Origin: Deltaproteobacteria bacterium
GTDB lineage: Bacteria > JAGRBM01 > JAHCIT01
Direction: 5' to 3'
NCBI GenBank assembly: GCA_026129095.1
Contig: JAHCIT010000001.1
Span: 62,001 to 126,000, forward strand
Length of the DNA: 64,000 bases
The notes beneath the pieces are model-generated. The model was not told the origin of the DNA, ran no database searches, and saw nothing but the letters and a program-made list of their open reading frames with translations. The position numbers and the translations under genes are program-made. The stretch's first letter is position 1; every line of letters begins with the position of its first letter. Below are positions 24,101-32,771 of the stretch, piece by piece.

Positions 24101-24489
24101 CCGGCTTCAGCCAGCTCGGCGAAAAATCTCAACAGCAGCCTGCGGGAACCCCCATGGGCCCGGAGGGACTTCAGGTGGGCCCCGGGCTCCGTGTCTGCAG
24201 CAAAAAGATTTTCCACCACCCGCTCCAGCGCGAGCCGGGCAGCGAACGGACCGGCGATCATCCAGTCCGGCGGCGCGACCGACTCGGCGAACTGACGCGG
24301 TGTGAACAGGCGCACCGGCAGCGCCCCATTACGGGCGAGAAAATATTCCTCCACCTGACGGCGGCGGTGGATCGTCGGGAAGACGAACGCCACCTGGCCG
24401 CCGGACAGGAGTTCCGGAGGAAACTCGCCGGACCAGATTCCAGGGGTATCGGTCCCCGGCGGGACGATGCGATAGGTGCCTTTGGGCAT
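21157..24489 (-). CDS. addB: AddB-like nuclease subunit with iron-sulfur nuclease domain
   Basis: About 1110 residues. The C-terminal PD-(D/E)XK nuclease has H-E-V-L-E-E-F, G-A-I-D-R-V-D and F-D-Y-K-T-G followed by Q-L-P-V-Y. C794 (A-R-C-P-F-F-Y) and the trio C1064, C1067, C1073 flank it as in [4Fe-4S] AddB nucleases. The N-terminal helicase-like part begins V-A-F-V-F-P-T and has no Walker A glycine/lysine loop, so it is an inactive helicase fold that may serve in Chi scanning. ATG 24489 is preferred (AAGG four nt upstream and GGGAGGGC further up) over ATG 24531. It forms a two-gene operon with addA. Together they should resect DNA ends for recombination, in place of RecBCD. Confidence 0.87.
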   Translation of the reverse strand: MPKGTYRIVPPGTDTPGIWSGEFPPELLSGGQVAFVFPTIHRRRQVEEYFLARNGALPVRLFTPRQFAESVAPPDWMIAGPFAARLALERVVENLFAADTEPGAHLKSLRAHGGSRRLLLRFFAELAEAGFDSPAAIQSALADPHGDDRTWLPVLAGWYGELERHRLVFAPALEWRLSRWVRQGKAAAPFTAVRVELGAETSPGFVELLDALATAGSGVQVEIPMLPSQASKAELARLPAWRATGRILDRFRAFGHWTELPAAEGAWNPDREALLDPLAEGEIAASNAAVFAGQAEGTPADELHAACERIRRRLDAGEIHPQEAGIVLTNPDALSAQVEGIARRYGFPVEIARARTVAETEPGRAVVSFLAALGSGFEPEPLMDFLSHPLVNWDLAGTATAADEAAAVQPRRVGPALLRDFDEAFDQARAQGGWHLWLPRLQQLAAAARAKENGARSGWNDLPILRAAEALGRLFMGLSGLSAAGRMEQGCLGIRPQEPVTARRFAYWLERVIWNARVSRRLAQLSGNGPEDAAALHRSFSGLTRLFDTLAGAVADSERLAIGERPLRDWAADLDELLHTAAVPEHVPSAKAVRVLSPRDIPGLCLRHLEWTGLSEESFPGREPDPVWGSPDARRRLGLDAGTSGADLAWSRLGLALIETAGPVYLSAPRRDSDRRAVMSSPVWIISERLVGAGLPSISHWNSLVRQSAAWLSGFEAEYGNRPDWPETARAVLFPELPSRWPEQLLVAEPSLDPAAALQRTATHRVSGAFREELAAMLRDRPLSPSRLGEYARCPFFYLAVTRLGARERQERTSGPTPMERGTLIHEVLEEFYRDPEVLDRRGSPDWADAVRPRLMAIFKAKTEGLSRTFHGEAWEIEQDRSRRILDRFLVYESQIAPYSRPVAVELEFGRAGSGPFEWAGLRFSGAIDRVDTVPGRGFFIFDYKTGRAGAGEKELTRGLAFQLPVYAAAARVLLGEEATGGGNWLGGGYYSLRLPETKVTDPLMCAEDRMVFGREGSRTGVGKLAMDLPALEQRYLDRARQIARLVESGSFTTTPLKEAEARCGYCHLKAACHRDEQLREIRNGDRERYGVLPSWDAPAAAGDASGDDA

Positions 24490-24622
24490 ATAACCTTGAC
24501 TGCCCTCCCTGTTTAATCCTTGCATGGGCATATGTCAGGACGTGACACAGCACTTGTGGCGGCAGTCCCAAAGTGGACATAAACGGCTGATATAACTCGT
24601 TTTTTTCAGACCAAATATCCGA

Positions 24623-24651
24623 TTGACCGCCCCCATCAATATCATTAAATT
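24623..24651 (+). promoter_or_regulatory. Sigma-70-type promoter for the CDP-alcohol phosphatidyltransferase unit
   Basis: A -35 TTGACC (24623-24628), a 17-bp spacer and a -10 TAAATT (24646-24651). It lies in the 260-bp divergent region between addB and this gene. An AT-rich stretch (24595-24620) in the same region may carry the addB promoter. Confidence 0.5.
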
Positions 24652-24750
24652 GGCTCAAGCTCTTCGGAGGCTGACCCCGGAGTGCTTGCCGGAATGGCCA
24701 GCAGGCGTCTCCCGGCCCGGGTTCCCCAGCCAGAGGTTCATTCCACGGAC

Positions 24751-25644
24751 ATGTTTGAGAACATCTTCAAGGAGGAAGCGGCGCTTTCGCTGGTTCCGCT
24801 CATCCTCGCCAACAGTCTCATCATCGGTGCCTGCTGCGTTTACGCTATCAAGCGGTACGTCCTCAACCAGGAAAAGAAGTCCAACCGGATCGCCGCCAAG
24901 AACCGCAAGGAGAGCGCCATGCTGTCGAGCTTCTGGCGCGACTACTGGCACTGGTTGACCGAGCCGGTCGAGCGGTTCCTGATCCGTATCCATGCGACCC
25001 CGAACGGAATCACTACCTTCGGTGTCGTGCTGTCCCTCGGCGCAGCCGCCGCCTATTACCTTGGCCACGTGGGGACGGCAGGCTACCTCGTCATCTTCAG
25101 CGGCACCTGCGACATGTTTGACGGCCGGGTGGCCCGCGCCACGGGGCAGGAAACCAAGTCCGGCGCCTATTACGATTCGGTCATGGACCGGGTGGGCGAA
25201 GCCGTCGTGATGATCGGTATTGCCAGCTATTTCATGAACCACTGGATGTTCTGGGTGACGTCGGCCACGCTCATGGGCTCGCTGCTCGTCTCCTATACCA
25301 AGGCACGGGGTGAAGGGATGGGCGTGGACTGCAATGTCGGCATGATGCAGCGGCCTGAGCGAATCATGTATCTGGCCACGGCCTCACTGTTCGACCCGGT
25401 GTTCAAGGATCTCATCGCGCCACTGTTCGGCATGCGGACAGACGTCCACTACCTGCTGATCCTCATCGTCATCGTCATGGCGATCTTCACCAACATCTCG
25501 TGGATCGAGCGGATGGTCTATATCTACCGTGAGCTGGAATCCCGGCCCGGCAACAACATATCGGCTGCCCGTGCCGCCGCGACGGAAACCCCGCCGCCCG
25601 CTGCCGCCGAGCCGGTCCCCGCAGTGACTTCCAAGCAGGGCTGA
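24751..25644 (+). CDS. CDP-alcohol phosphatidyltransferase family membrane enzyme
   Basis: A phospholipid-synthesis enzyme of about 297 residues. After one N-terminal membrane helix and a basic loop, the signature D-M-F-D-G-R-V-A-R, then G-A-Y-Y-D-S-V-M-D-R is present (D-x2-D-G-x2-A-R-x9-G-x3-D-x3-D pattern with all Asp residues). Several more helices follow, and the C-terminus is a Pro/Ala-rich tail. The enzyme transfers a phosphatidyl group from CDP-diacylglycerol to an alcohol; which alcohol (inositol phosphate, glycerol phosphate or another) is not clear. The start is uncertain: ATG 24751 fits the family, but GTG 24682 and ATG 24694 are in frame and GGAGG at 24666-24670 favours an earlier one. 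The gene is followed 6 bp later by the DUF962 gene. Confidence 0.85.
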   Translation: MFENIFKEEAALSLVPLILANSLIIGACCVYAIKRYVLNQEKKSNRIAAKNRKESAMLSSFWRDYWHWLTEPVERFLIRIHATPNGITTFGVVLSLGAAAAYYLGHVGTAGYLVIFSGTCDMFDGRVARATGQETKSGAYYDSVMDRVGEAVVMIGIASYFMNHWMFWVTSATLMGSLLVSYTKARGEGMGVDCNVGMMQRPERIMYLATASLFDPVFKDLIAPLFGMRTDVHYLLILIVIVMAIFTNISWIERMVYIYRELESRPGNNISAARAAATETPPPAAAEPVPAVTSKQG

Positions 25645-25650
25645 AATGTC

Positions 25651-26025
25651 ATGGCCGACAATGGACGGATACAGTCATTCGAGGAGTTCTGGCCCTACTA
25701 CGTGGGCGAGCACCGGAATCCGGTCTGCCGGGGGCTGCACTACCTCGGTACCACGACCGCACTCGCCTGCTTCGCCACCGGCGTTGCCACCTGGAACCCC
25801 TGGCTCGTACTCGCTGCCCCGGTAGCCGGTTACGGGCCCGCCTGGATCGGCCACTTCCTGATCGAAAAGAACCGCCCGGCGACGTTCACCTATCCACGCT
25901 GGTCGCTGATCGCCGATTTCAAGATGCTGGGTCTCGCCCTGCAGGGACGGATGTCGGGCGAAGTGACCCGTCTTTATGGAAGTCCCAATCCGCCCCGGAA
26001 CGCCCCGCTGCTGGCGACGCGCTGA
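25651..26025 (+). CDS. Mpo1-like DUF962 membrane protein
   Basis: A 124-residue protein with the DUF962 pattern: an F-W-P-Y-Y-V-G-E-H-R-N-P start, R-G-L-H-Y-L-G-T before the first hydrophobic helix, and G-H-F-L-I-E-K-N-R-P-A-T-F after the second. The conserved His residues (in E-H-R-N, L-H-Y and G-H-F) are present. The yeast relative Mpo1 is an iron-dependent 2-hydroxy fatty acid dioxygenase in the alpha-oxidation of phytosphingosine. Bacterial members are mostly uncharacterised. It lies 6 bp behind the CDP-alcohol phosphatidyltransferase, so a role in membrane lipid turnover is plausible. Confidence 0.88.
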   Translation: MADNGRIQSFEEFWPYYVGEHRNPVCRGLHYLGTTTALACFATGVATWNPWLVLAAPVAGYGPAWIGHFLIEKNRPATFTYPRWSLIADFKMLGLALQGRMSGEVTRLYGSPNPPRNAPLLATR

Positions 26026-26031
26026 CACCCC

Positions 26032-26080
26032 GGAAACCGAAACGCCCGGCCCCTTTAAAGGGAACCGGGCGCCGGTTTCC
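26032..26080. terminator. Bidirectional terminator at the end of the ribosomal gene block
   Basis: CGCCCGG (26043-26049) pairs with CCGGGCG (26065-26071), extended on the outside by GGAAACCG/CGGTTTCC (26032-26039 and 26073-26080). It separates the plus-strand DUF962 gene from the end of rplQ, and should stop transcription from both sides. Confidence 0.75.
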
Positions 26081-26097
26081 TGCAACCTGCAGGCGGG

Positions 26098-26601
26098 CTA
26101 TTCGGTCTTTTCCGCAGCCGCTTCCTTCTTGGTCGAAGGCTTCTTCGCCTTCGGGGCGGCCTTTTCCTTTGCCGCGCCGGTGGAACGGCGCTTGGGCGCC
26201 TTCTTCTTCGCGCCTCCAGCCACTTCGGCCGGCAGGAACTCAATCACCGACATGGCGGCATTGTCTCCTGCCCGGCGGCCGATCTTGATGATACGGGTAT
26301 ACCCGCCGGCTCGCTCCTTGAAACGGGGAGCCAGCGTGTCGAACAGCTTGCGAACGGTATCACGCGACCGGAGCCTGGCGAAGGCGCGCTCGCGCAGCGT
26401 GTAGAGCGTCGCCTTGTCGGCCCCAATCCCCTGCTTGCCGAGGGTGATGATCCGGTCCGCATGGCGGCGCAGTTCCTTGGCCTTGGCGTCCGTGGTGCGG
26501 ATCTGCTCCAGATCAATGAGCGAATTGAGCTGGTTACGGAACATCGCCTTGCGGTGCTCCGTGCTCCGTCCGAACTTCTTTTCCTTGCGATGGTGGCGCA
26601 T
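26098..26601 (-). CDS. rplQ: 50S ribosomal protein L17
   Basis: Residues 1-120 match L17, starting M-R-H-H-R-K-E-K-K-F-G-R and with the typical R-x-A-M-F-R-N-Q-L-N-S-L-I region. A Lys/Ala-rich tail of about 45 residues extends the 167-residue protein beyond the usual 120-130, a feature often seen in high-GC bacteria, and probably disordered. It is the last gene of the alpha operon, 77 bp after rpoA, and is followed by a bidirectional terminator. Confidence 0.97.
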   Translation of the reverse strand: MRHHRKEKKFGRSTEHRKAMFRNQLNSLIDLEQIRTTDAKAKELRRHADRIITLGKQGIGADKATLYTLRERAFARLRSRDTVRKLFDTLAPRFKERAGGYTRIIKIGRRAGDNAAMSVIEFLPAEVAGGAKKKAPKRRSTGAAKEKAAPKAKKPSTKKEAAAEKTE

Positions 26602-26678
26602 TTTTCAGGATCCTCACTGGATGCGCGCCTTCAAAGAGGCGCCGTCAGTAGCTGTTTTCCGTCCGGAAGCCTAGCCGC

Positions 26679-27728
<1,050 letters not shown>

Positions 27729-27807
27729 GGTGTACCGTCCTTCGAGTGTTCCTTGCGCCTCTGATCGCCTCCGTTTGACGGGAGGCTCCTGCCCGATTCT
27801 TCCTGCC

Positions 27808-28227
27808 CTATGTGCGGCGCCGCTTGGGCGGCCGGCAGCCATTGTGAGGCAGCGGCGTCACGTCCTTGATCTGGGTGACCTTCAGGCCGGCCGCGTGCAG
27901 GCTGCGAACCGCCGCCTCGCGCCCCGGACCGGGCCCCTTGACCTGGACGGCCACCGACTTGACGCCGACCTGGATCGCCTTCTGGGCGGCCTTTTCGGCG
28001 GCGACGCTGGCCGCATAGGGTGTCGACTTGCGCGAGCCCCGGAAGCCCGATCCGCCCGCCGTTCCCCAGGAGATCACGTTCCCGGCCGTGTCCGCGATGG
28101 TCACGATCGTGTTCGTGTAGGTCGCCTGGATGTGCGCCACGCCGTGATCGACTCCGCGCATCTTGGTCTTCTTGACCTTGGCCGGGGCCTTGGCTTCCGC
28201 GCCCTGTTCCTGCTTTTCGTCCGCCAT
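27808..28227 (-). CDS. rpsK: 30S ribosomal protein S11
   Basis: A 139-residue S11 with a Lys/Ala-rich N-terminal extension of about 20 residues. The core has [12 protein letters not shown], the [13 protein letters not shown] segment and the C-terminal [11 protein letters not shown]. It is the second gene of the alpha operon after rpsM, and is followed by rpoA. Confidence 0.98.
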   Translation of the reverse strand: MADEKQEQGAEAKAPAKVKKTKMRGVDHGVAHIQATYTNTIVTIADTAGNVISWGTAGGSGFRGSRKSTPYAASVAAEKAAQKAIQVGVKSVAVQVKGPGPGREAAVRSLHAAGLKVTQIKDVTPLPHNGCRPPKRRRT

Positions 28228-28287
28228 CTGGTTGTTGCCTCGCTGGCCCCGGCGGCCCCCGTCAAACGGAGGCCCGCCACCGGCCGG

Positions 28288-28665
28288 TTACTTGGTTTCC
28301 TTCTTCTTGCCTGCGATCGTCTTGCGCGGCCCCTTGCGGGTGCGTGCGTTGGTCCGGGTCCGCTGGCCGCGCACGGGGAGACCCTTGCGGTGCCGGAGGC
28401 CCCGGTAGCAGCCCAGATCCATGAGCCGCTTGATGCTGAGTGCCGAGTCCCGGCGGAGGTCGCCCTCCACCTTGTAGCTGACTTCCATGACACGGCGGAT
28501 TTCGGCCACCTCGCCCTCAGTGAGCTGGTCGGCCTTGCGTGCGCCGTCAATCTTGGCGGCCGCGCAGATGGCCTTGGCCGTCTTCGATCCGACGCCGTAA
28601 ATGTAGGTCAGCGCCACATCAATGCGCTTGTTCTTCGGTACGTCTACGCCTGCGATACGGGGCAT
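28288..28665 (-). CDS. rpsM: 30S ribosomal protein S13
   Basis: A 125-residue S13: [10 protein letters not shown] start, helix-two-turn-helix region Y-I-Y-G-V-G, and the basic tail [22 protein letters not shown]. First gene of the alpha operon, 21 bp behind rpmJ. It contacts the P-site tRNA and the L5 bridge. Confidence 0.98.
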   Translation of the reverse strand: MPRIAGVDVPKNKRIDVALTYIYGVGSKTAKAICAAAKIDGARKADQLTEGEVAEIRRVMEVSYKVEGDLRRDSALSIKRLMDLGCYRGLRHRKGLPVRGQRTRTNARTRKGPRKTIAGKKKETK

Positions 28666-28686
28666 GTAAATTCTCCTGGAAAGGGC

Positions 28687-28803
28687 TCAGCCCTGCCGCT
28701 GCTTGTGGCGCGGATTGGCCGGACAGATCACGCGAAGCACACCCTTGCGCTTCACGAGCTTGCACTTGGGACACAACTTCTTGACTGAGGCTCTGACTTT
28801 CAT
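28687..28803 (-). CDS. rpmJ: 50S ribosomal protein L36
   Basis: A 38-residue L36 ([14 protein letters not shown] start). It is the zinc-ribbon type: C11 and C14 pair with C27 and H33 (C-P-x-N-P-R-H). It lies between infA (40 bp upstream) and rpsM (21 bp downstream), as in most bacteria. Confidence 0.96.
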   Translation of the reverse strand: MKVRASVKKLCPKCKLVKRKGVLRVICPANPRHKQRQG

Positions 28804-28843
28804 TTCTTCCTTGCGACTCCGCCGGCTTCCGGCATTCTCCCGG

Positions 28844-29062
28844 CTACTTGGCCCGGTAGGTAATCCGCCCCTTGGTCAGGTCGTAGGGCGACAGTTCCAC
28901 TGTGACCTTGTCCCCCGGCAGAATGCGGATGTAGTGCATCCGCATCTTTCCGGAGATATAGGCGAGGATCTTGTGGCCGTTGTCCAGTTCCACCCGGAAC
29001 ATGGCGTTCGGGAGCGGCTCGACCACTTTCCCCTCGACTGTTATGGCATCTTCTTTTGACAT
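28844..29062 (-). CDS. infA: Translation initiation factor IF-1
   Basis: A 72-residue S1-like OB-fold protein ([11 protein letters not shown] start; [15 protein letters not shown] core; ends T-Y-R-A-K). It binds the A site of the 30S subunit during initiation. It follows map and precedes rpmJ in the spc-alpha junction. Confidence 0.98.
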   Translation of the reverse strand: MSKEDAITVEGKVVEPLPNAMFRVELDNGHKILAYISGKMRMHYIRILPGDKVTVELSPYDLTKGRITYRAK

Positions 29063-29119
29063 GTTCCTCTGCTGTTCCAGCAGCCGGCCCCCTCACCCGG
29101 GGGGACTGTTCATAGGCCT

Positions 29120-29887
29120 TCAGGCGGCCTTCGGCAACTGGGTCAGTATTTCCGGTCCTTCCTCGGTTATGGCGATGCAATGCTCATAGTGCGCCGACGG
29201 CTTTCCGTCGGCCGTCACGATGGTCCACCCGTCGTCGAGCTTCCGGACTTCCCATGTGCCCATGTTGATCATCGGCTCGATGCACACGACCATGCCGGCC
29301 CGCAGCCGGACGCCGCCGCCTGGCTTGCCGTAGTTCGGGATCTGCGGGGCCTCATGCAGGTTCCGACCGATGCCATGCCCCACGAAATCCCGGACCACGC
29401 CATAACCCCTCGCCTCGCAGTGGGTCTGCACTGCAAAGCCGATATCGCCGATCCGGTTCCCGGCGCGGGCCTGCTCGATTCCCTTCAGGAGCCCCTCGCG
29501 GGTGGTGTCCATGAGCTGTTTCAGGCTGTCGTCGATCTCGCCCACGGAGAGCGTGGTCGCCGAATCGGAATAAAAGCCGTCCAGTATCACACCGAAATCG
29601 ACACTCACGATGTCGCCCGCCTCGATCCGCCGCTTCGACGAGGGGATGCCGTGCACGACCTCCTCGTTTACCGATGTGCAGAGCGTTCCGGGAAAACCCT
29701 GATAACCCTTGAATGCCGGCTTGCAGCCAGCCTTGCGGGTCCACTCCTCGGCCATCCGGTCCAGGTCGAGGGTGCTCATGCCGGGCTGGATGGTCTCGGC
29801 CAGACGCGCGAGGACTTCGGCCACGACACGCCCTGCGGAGCGCATCGTCCGGATCTCCTCCCTTGTCTTGAGCTCGATGGCAGCCAT
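29120..29887 (-). CDS. map: Methionine aminopeptidase, type I
   Basis: A 255-residue metallopeptidase that removes the N-terminal Met of new proteins. Metal-ligand regions are intact: V-D-F-G-V-I-L-D-G-F-Y-S-D-S-A, the catalytic G-H-G-I-G, the E-P region (C-I-E-P-M-I-N) and the C-terminal E in I-T-E-E-G. There is no N-terminal zinc finger, so it is type Ia. It follows adk by 16 bp in the order secY-adk-map-infA. Confidence 0.97.
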   Translation of the reverse strand: MAAIELKTREEIRTMRSAGRVVAEVLARLAETIQPGMSTLDLDRMAEEWTRKAGCKPAFKGYQGFPGTLCTSVNEEVVHGIPSSKRRIEAGDIVSVDFGVILDGFYSDSATTLSVGEIDDSLKQLMDTTREGLLKGIEQARAGNRIGDIGFAVQTHCEARGYGVVRDFVGHGIGRNLHEAPQIPNYGKPGGGVRLRAGMVVCIEPMINMGTWEVRKLDDGWTIVTADGKPSAHYEHCIAITEEGPEILTQLPKAA

Positions 29888-29903
29888 GCTTCCTCGTAAT
29901 TCC

Positions 29904-30560
29904 TTATGCCAGGGCCTTCATCAGGTCCGCGTTTACCTGTTCGACCACGCGGTTCCCGTTGATCCGCGTGAGCCGCTTGCGCTCCTCGTAGTAGGCACTG
30001 AGAGGGCGCGTCTGGTCGTGGTAGACCGTCAGGCGCTTGCGGATCACGTCCGGTTTGTCATCGGCCCGCTGTTCAAGCGTTCCAGCCTTGCCGCACTGGT
30101 CGCAAACATCCGGTTTTTTCGTGGGATTCGACTCCACGTGCCAGATGGCTCCGCAGTTCGAGCACACCCGCCGTCCCGATAGCCGCGCCACAACCACCTC
30201 ATCCGGCACGTCGATCTCGATCACCCGGGGGAGCGCCCGCTTGCGTTCGGCCAGCATGTGATCGAGGGCATCCGCCTGAGCGATCGTCCGGGGGAAACCG
30301 TCCAGGATGTAGCCATGGGCGCAATCCTCGCTGGAGAGCCGTTCGGCCATGACACCGATAACGACCTCGTCCGGAACAAGCTTGCCGGAATCCATGTACT
30401 CCCTGGCCTTGAGCCCCACCGGCGTTCCGGCGGCCTTGGCCGCACGGAGCATGTCGCCCGTCGAAAGCTGGGGGATGCCCTTGCCCGACGAGGCCACCTT
30501 GGCCTGCGTGCCCTTTCCGGCACCTGGGGCACCAAGGAATATGATGGCCAGTTCGCTCAT
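29904..30560 (-). CDS. adk: Adenylate kinase with zinc-type LID
   Basis: A 218-residue kinase that balances AMP, ADP and ATP. The P-loop is G-A-P-G-A-G-K-G-T-Q, followed by S-T-G-D-M-L-R and the D-G-F-P-R-T segment. The LID domain has four cysteines (C-S-N-C and C-D-Q-C) as in zinc-binding enzymes. Its ATG follows the secY stop directly (TAGATG), so the two are probably coupled. Confidence 0.98.
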   Translation of the reverse strand: MSELAIIFLGAPGAGKGTQAKVASSGKGIPQLSTGDMLRAAKAAGTPVGLKAREYMDSGKLVPDEVVIGVMAERLSSEDCAHGYILDGFPRTIAQADALDHMLAERKRALPRVIEIDVPDEVVVARLSGRRVCSNCGAIWHVESNPTKKPDVCDQCGKAGTLEQRADDKPDVIRKRLTVYHDQTRPLSAYYEERKRLTRINGNRVVEQVNADLMKALA

Positions 30561-31964
30561 CTATGCAGCACTCCGCCGGCGGCCCTTGATCTTGCCGAGC
30601 GCCTTGCCTTCCAGGAGGGCGTCGTACTTGGTGTTTCGCAGGTGATCGGCGATATGCCGGAACGTGTCCAGGGCGACACCCACGCAGATCAGCACGCTCG
30701 TTCCGCCGAAGTAGAACGTCACTCCAGTGCCCCGTGACAGCGCATACGGAAGAATCGCGCAGATAATCACCAGATAGACGCCACCAATCAGCGTCAGGCG
30801 GTTCATGATCGGCCTGATGAAATTCGCGGTCATCGAGCCGGGCCGGATACCAGGAACGAAACCGCCATTGCGCTTGATGTTTTCGGCCATCTCGTCGGGA
30901 TTGAAGATGATCGAGGTGTAGAAAAAGGCGAATGCGACGATCAGCACGCCGAACACCACCGAATACAGCCACTCGGACGGATTCAGCGCCTCACCCATCG
31001 GGCGCACGACATGGACGACCACGGACTCCCAGAACCGCTCGATGGCGCCGCCCTCGGGATTCACCGTAATGTCCTGGGTGAGGCCCGACACTGTGGGGAG
31101 AAACACCAGCAGCGAGCTGGCAAAAATCGGAGGAATCACGTTGGAAGGATTGAGCTTGAGCGGCAGGTGCGATTTCACGCCCTGCATCTGGCGACGGCCC
31201 ATCATGCGGCCGGGGTACTGCACCGGAATCCGGCGCTCTGCCTGCTCGATAAAGACGATGCCTACCAGCGAACCCACGATGATGATCCCGATCATGATCG
31301 CACCGATCGGATTGATTGTTTCCTGATTGATCTGCTGGATGAATCCGCCAGCGGCGCCGGGGATCGATGTGACGATACCGGCGAAAATGATCAGCGAAAT
31401 ACCGTTACCAATGCCACTCCGCGTCACCTGCTCGCCCATCCACATCACAAAAATGGAGCCGGTCGTGAGCGACAGCACGGCGGTCGCCACGAACAGGATC
31501 CCCGGCTCGCGGACAACCGGGATGCCCCCCGGCGCCACGGCACCCTGGAGGCTGGATGCGATGACGGTTGCCTGGACCGCACAGAGCGCGACCGACAGGT
31601 AGCGCGTGTACTGGTTGTTCTTCTGGCGGCCCACTTCGCCTTCACGCTGGTTTTCCTTGATCTGGGGGACGATCTCGCCCATCAGCTGCATGATGATGGA
31701 AGCGGTCACGTAGGGCATGATGCCCAGCGCGAAGACCGAGAAACTCTCCAGCGCACCGCCCGAAAACAGGTTGAACAGGGTCACGATCGAACCCTGCGTG
31801 CCGAAAGTGAGCTCCAGGTAACCGCGCATGGCATCCGGATTGATCCCCGGCGTAGGCACAATCGTACCCAGCCGGTAAACGAGCAGAACGCCGACCGTAA
31901 ACAGGATACGTGACTGAAGCTCGCCGAGCTTCTTCGGATTGAACGCTTGTGTAGGTTCAGCCAT
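30561..31964 (-). CDS. secY: Preprotein translocase channel SecY
   Basis: A 467-residue channel with ten membrane helices. It has the plug and lateral-gate regions of the family, and R-Y-L-S-V-A-L and P-G-I-R-P-G stretches. It transports unfolded proteins across the inner membrane together with SecE (58589-58813). It is the last protein-export gene of the spc operon, 54 bp behind rplO and contiguous with adk. Confidence 0.98.
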   Translation of the reverse strand: MAEPTQAFNPKKLGELQSRILFTVGVLLVYRLGTIVPTPGINPDAMRGYLELTFGTQGSIVTLFNLFSGGALESFSVFALGIMPYVTASIIMQLMGEIVPQIKENQREGEVGRQKNNQYTRYLSVALCAVQATVIASSLQGAVAPGGIPVVREPGILFVATAVLSLTTGSIFVMWMGEQVTRSGIGNGISLIIFAGIVTSIPGAAGGFIQQINQETINPIGAIMIGIIIVGSLVGIVFIEQAERRIPVQYPGRMMGRRQMQGVKSHLPLKLNPSNVIPPIFASSLLVFLPTVSGLTQDITVNPEGGAIERFWESVVVHVVRPMGEALNPSEWLYSVVFGVLIVAFAFFYTSIIFNPDEMAENIKRNGGFVPGIRPGSMTANFIRPIMNRLTLIGGVYLVIICAILPYALSRGTGVTFYFGGTSVLICVGVALDTFRHIADHLRNTKYDALLEGKALGKIKGRRRSAA

Positions 31965-32018
31965 GCGTGAAAAAATCCCCCGGATCAGCCCTCGTTAAAC
32001 CGTAATCCAAGCCTGCCC

Positions 32019-32501
32019 TCAGGCCTTGGCAGCCGCTCCGGTTTCGGCCTTGGGAGCGCGGGGGTGCGGCAGCACCTCCACGCTTCCACCGGCGCCTTCG
32101 ATCTTCTTGCGCGCGCCGTCACTGAAACGGTGCGCCACAACCTTGAGCTTCGCCTTGATGTCCCCGTTGCCGAGGATCTTCACCGGCCCACCGGCCGACT
32201 GGATCAGGCCCACACTTGCCAGAATCTCCGGCGTCACATCGCCGTTCAGCTTCTCAAGCTGCGCGATGTTCACTATCTGCCAGCTCTGCCGGAAGATGTT
32301 GGTGAAACCAACCTTCGGCAGCCGGCGGTGCAGGGGGTTCTGGCCACCTTCGTAGCCGCGCTTCTTCTTGCTGCCGGTTCGGGAACCGTAGCCCTTGTGT
32401 CCACGGCCGGACGTCTTGCCCAGCCCGGAACCGATACCACGGCCCAGCCGCTTGACCGACTGTTTGGCCCCTGAGGGCGGACGGAGTTCGTTCAGCTTCA
32501 T
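32019..32501 (-). CDS. rplO: 50S ribosomal protein L15
   Basis: A 160-residue L15, with the glycine-rich N-terminal R-L-G-R-G-I-G-S-G-L-G-K-T-S-G-R-G-H-K-G and the C-terminal S-A-G-G-x-V region. Its start overlaps the stop of rpmD by 4 bp. It is next to secY as usual. Confidence 0.98.
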   Translation of the reverse strand: MKLNELRPPSGAKQSVKRLGRGIGSGLGKTSGRGHKGYGSRTGSKKKRGYEGGQNPLHRRLPKVGFTNIFRQSWQIVNIAQLEKLNGDVTPEILASVGLIQSAGGPVKILGNGDIKAKLKVVAHRFSDGARKKIEGAGGSVEVLPHPRAPKAETGAAAKA

Positions 32502-32695
32502 TTGGCGCCATCCTCCACGATCGCCACAAGATGGGAAACCTTGCGGATCATGCCGCGAACTGCCGGAGTGTCGCTCAGCATCACTTCGTGATGCCTGCGC
32601 CGGAGGCCAAGCCCCCGGACCGTCGCCCGCTGCCGTTCTGTACAGGTGATAAGTCCGCCCGTTTGCCGGACCTTTATCTTCTTTTTCTCACCCAT
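32498..32695 (-). CDS. rpmD: 50S ribosomal protein L30
   Basis: A 65-residue L30, somewhat longer than the 58-60 usual in the family. The core [15 protein letters not shown] and the D-T-P-A-V-R-G-M-I segment identify it. Located between rpsE and rplO with a 4-bp overlap to the latter. Confidence 0.96.
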   Translation of the reverse strand: MGEKKKIKVRQTGGLITCTERQRATVRGLGLRRRHHEVMLSDTPAVRGMIRKVSHLVAIVEDGAK

Positions 32696-32771
32696 ATCGA
32701 CAACCTCTCGCTTCGTTCATCTTTGTGGCAGACCGTACAACCGGTCCGCCACTTTCCGCGTGCCCGGCCTT

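Noticed and set aside
27729-27842. N-terminal extension of RpoA by 38 residues
   Set aside because: The added residues are antisense-like and overlap rpsK. A good ribosome binding site lies before the family's normal start at 27728.
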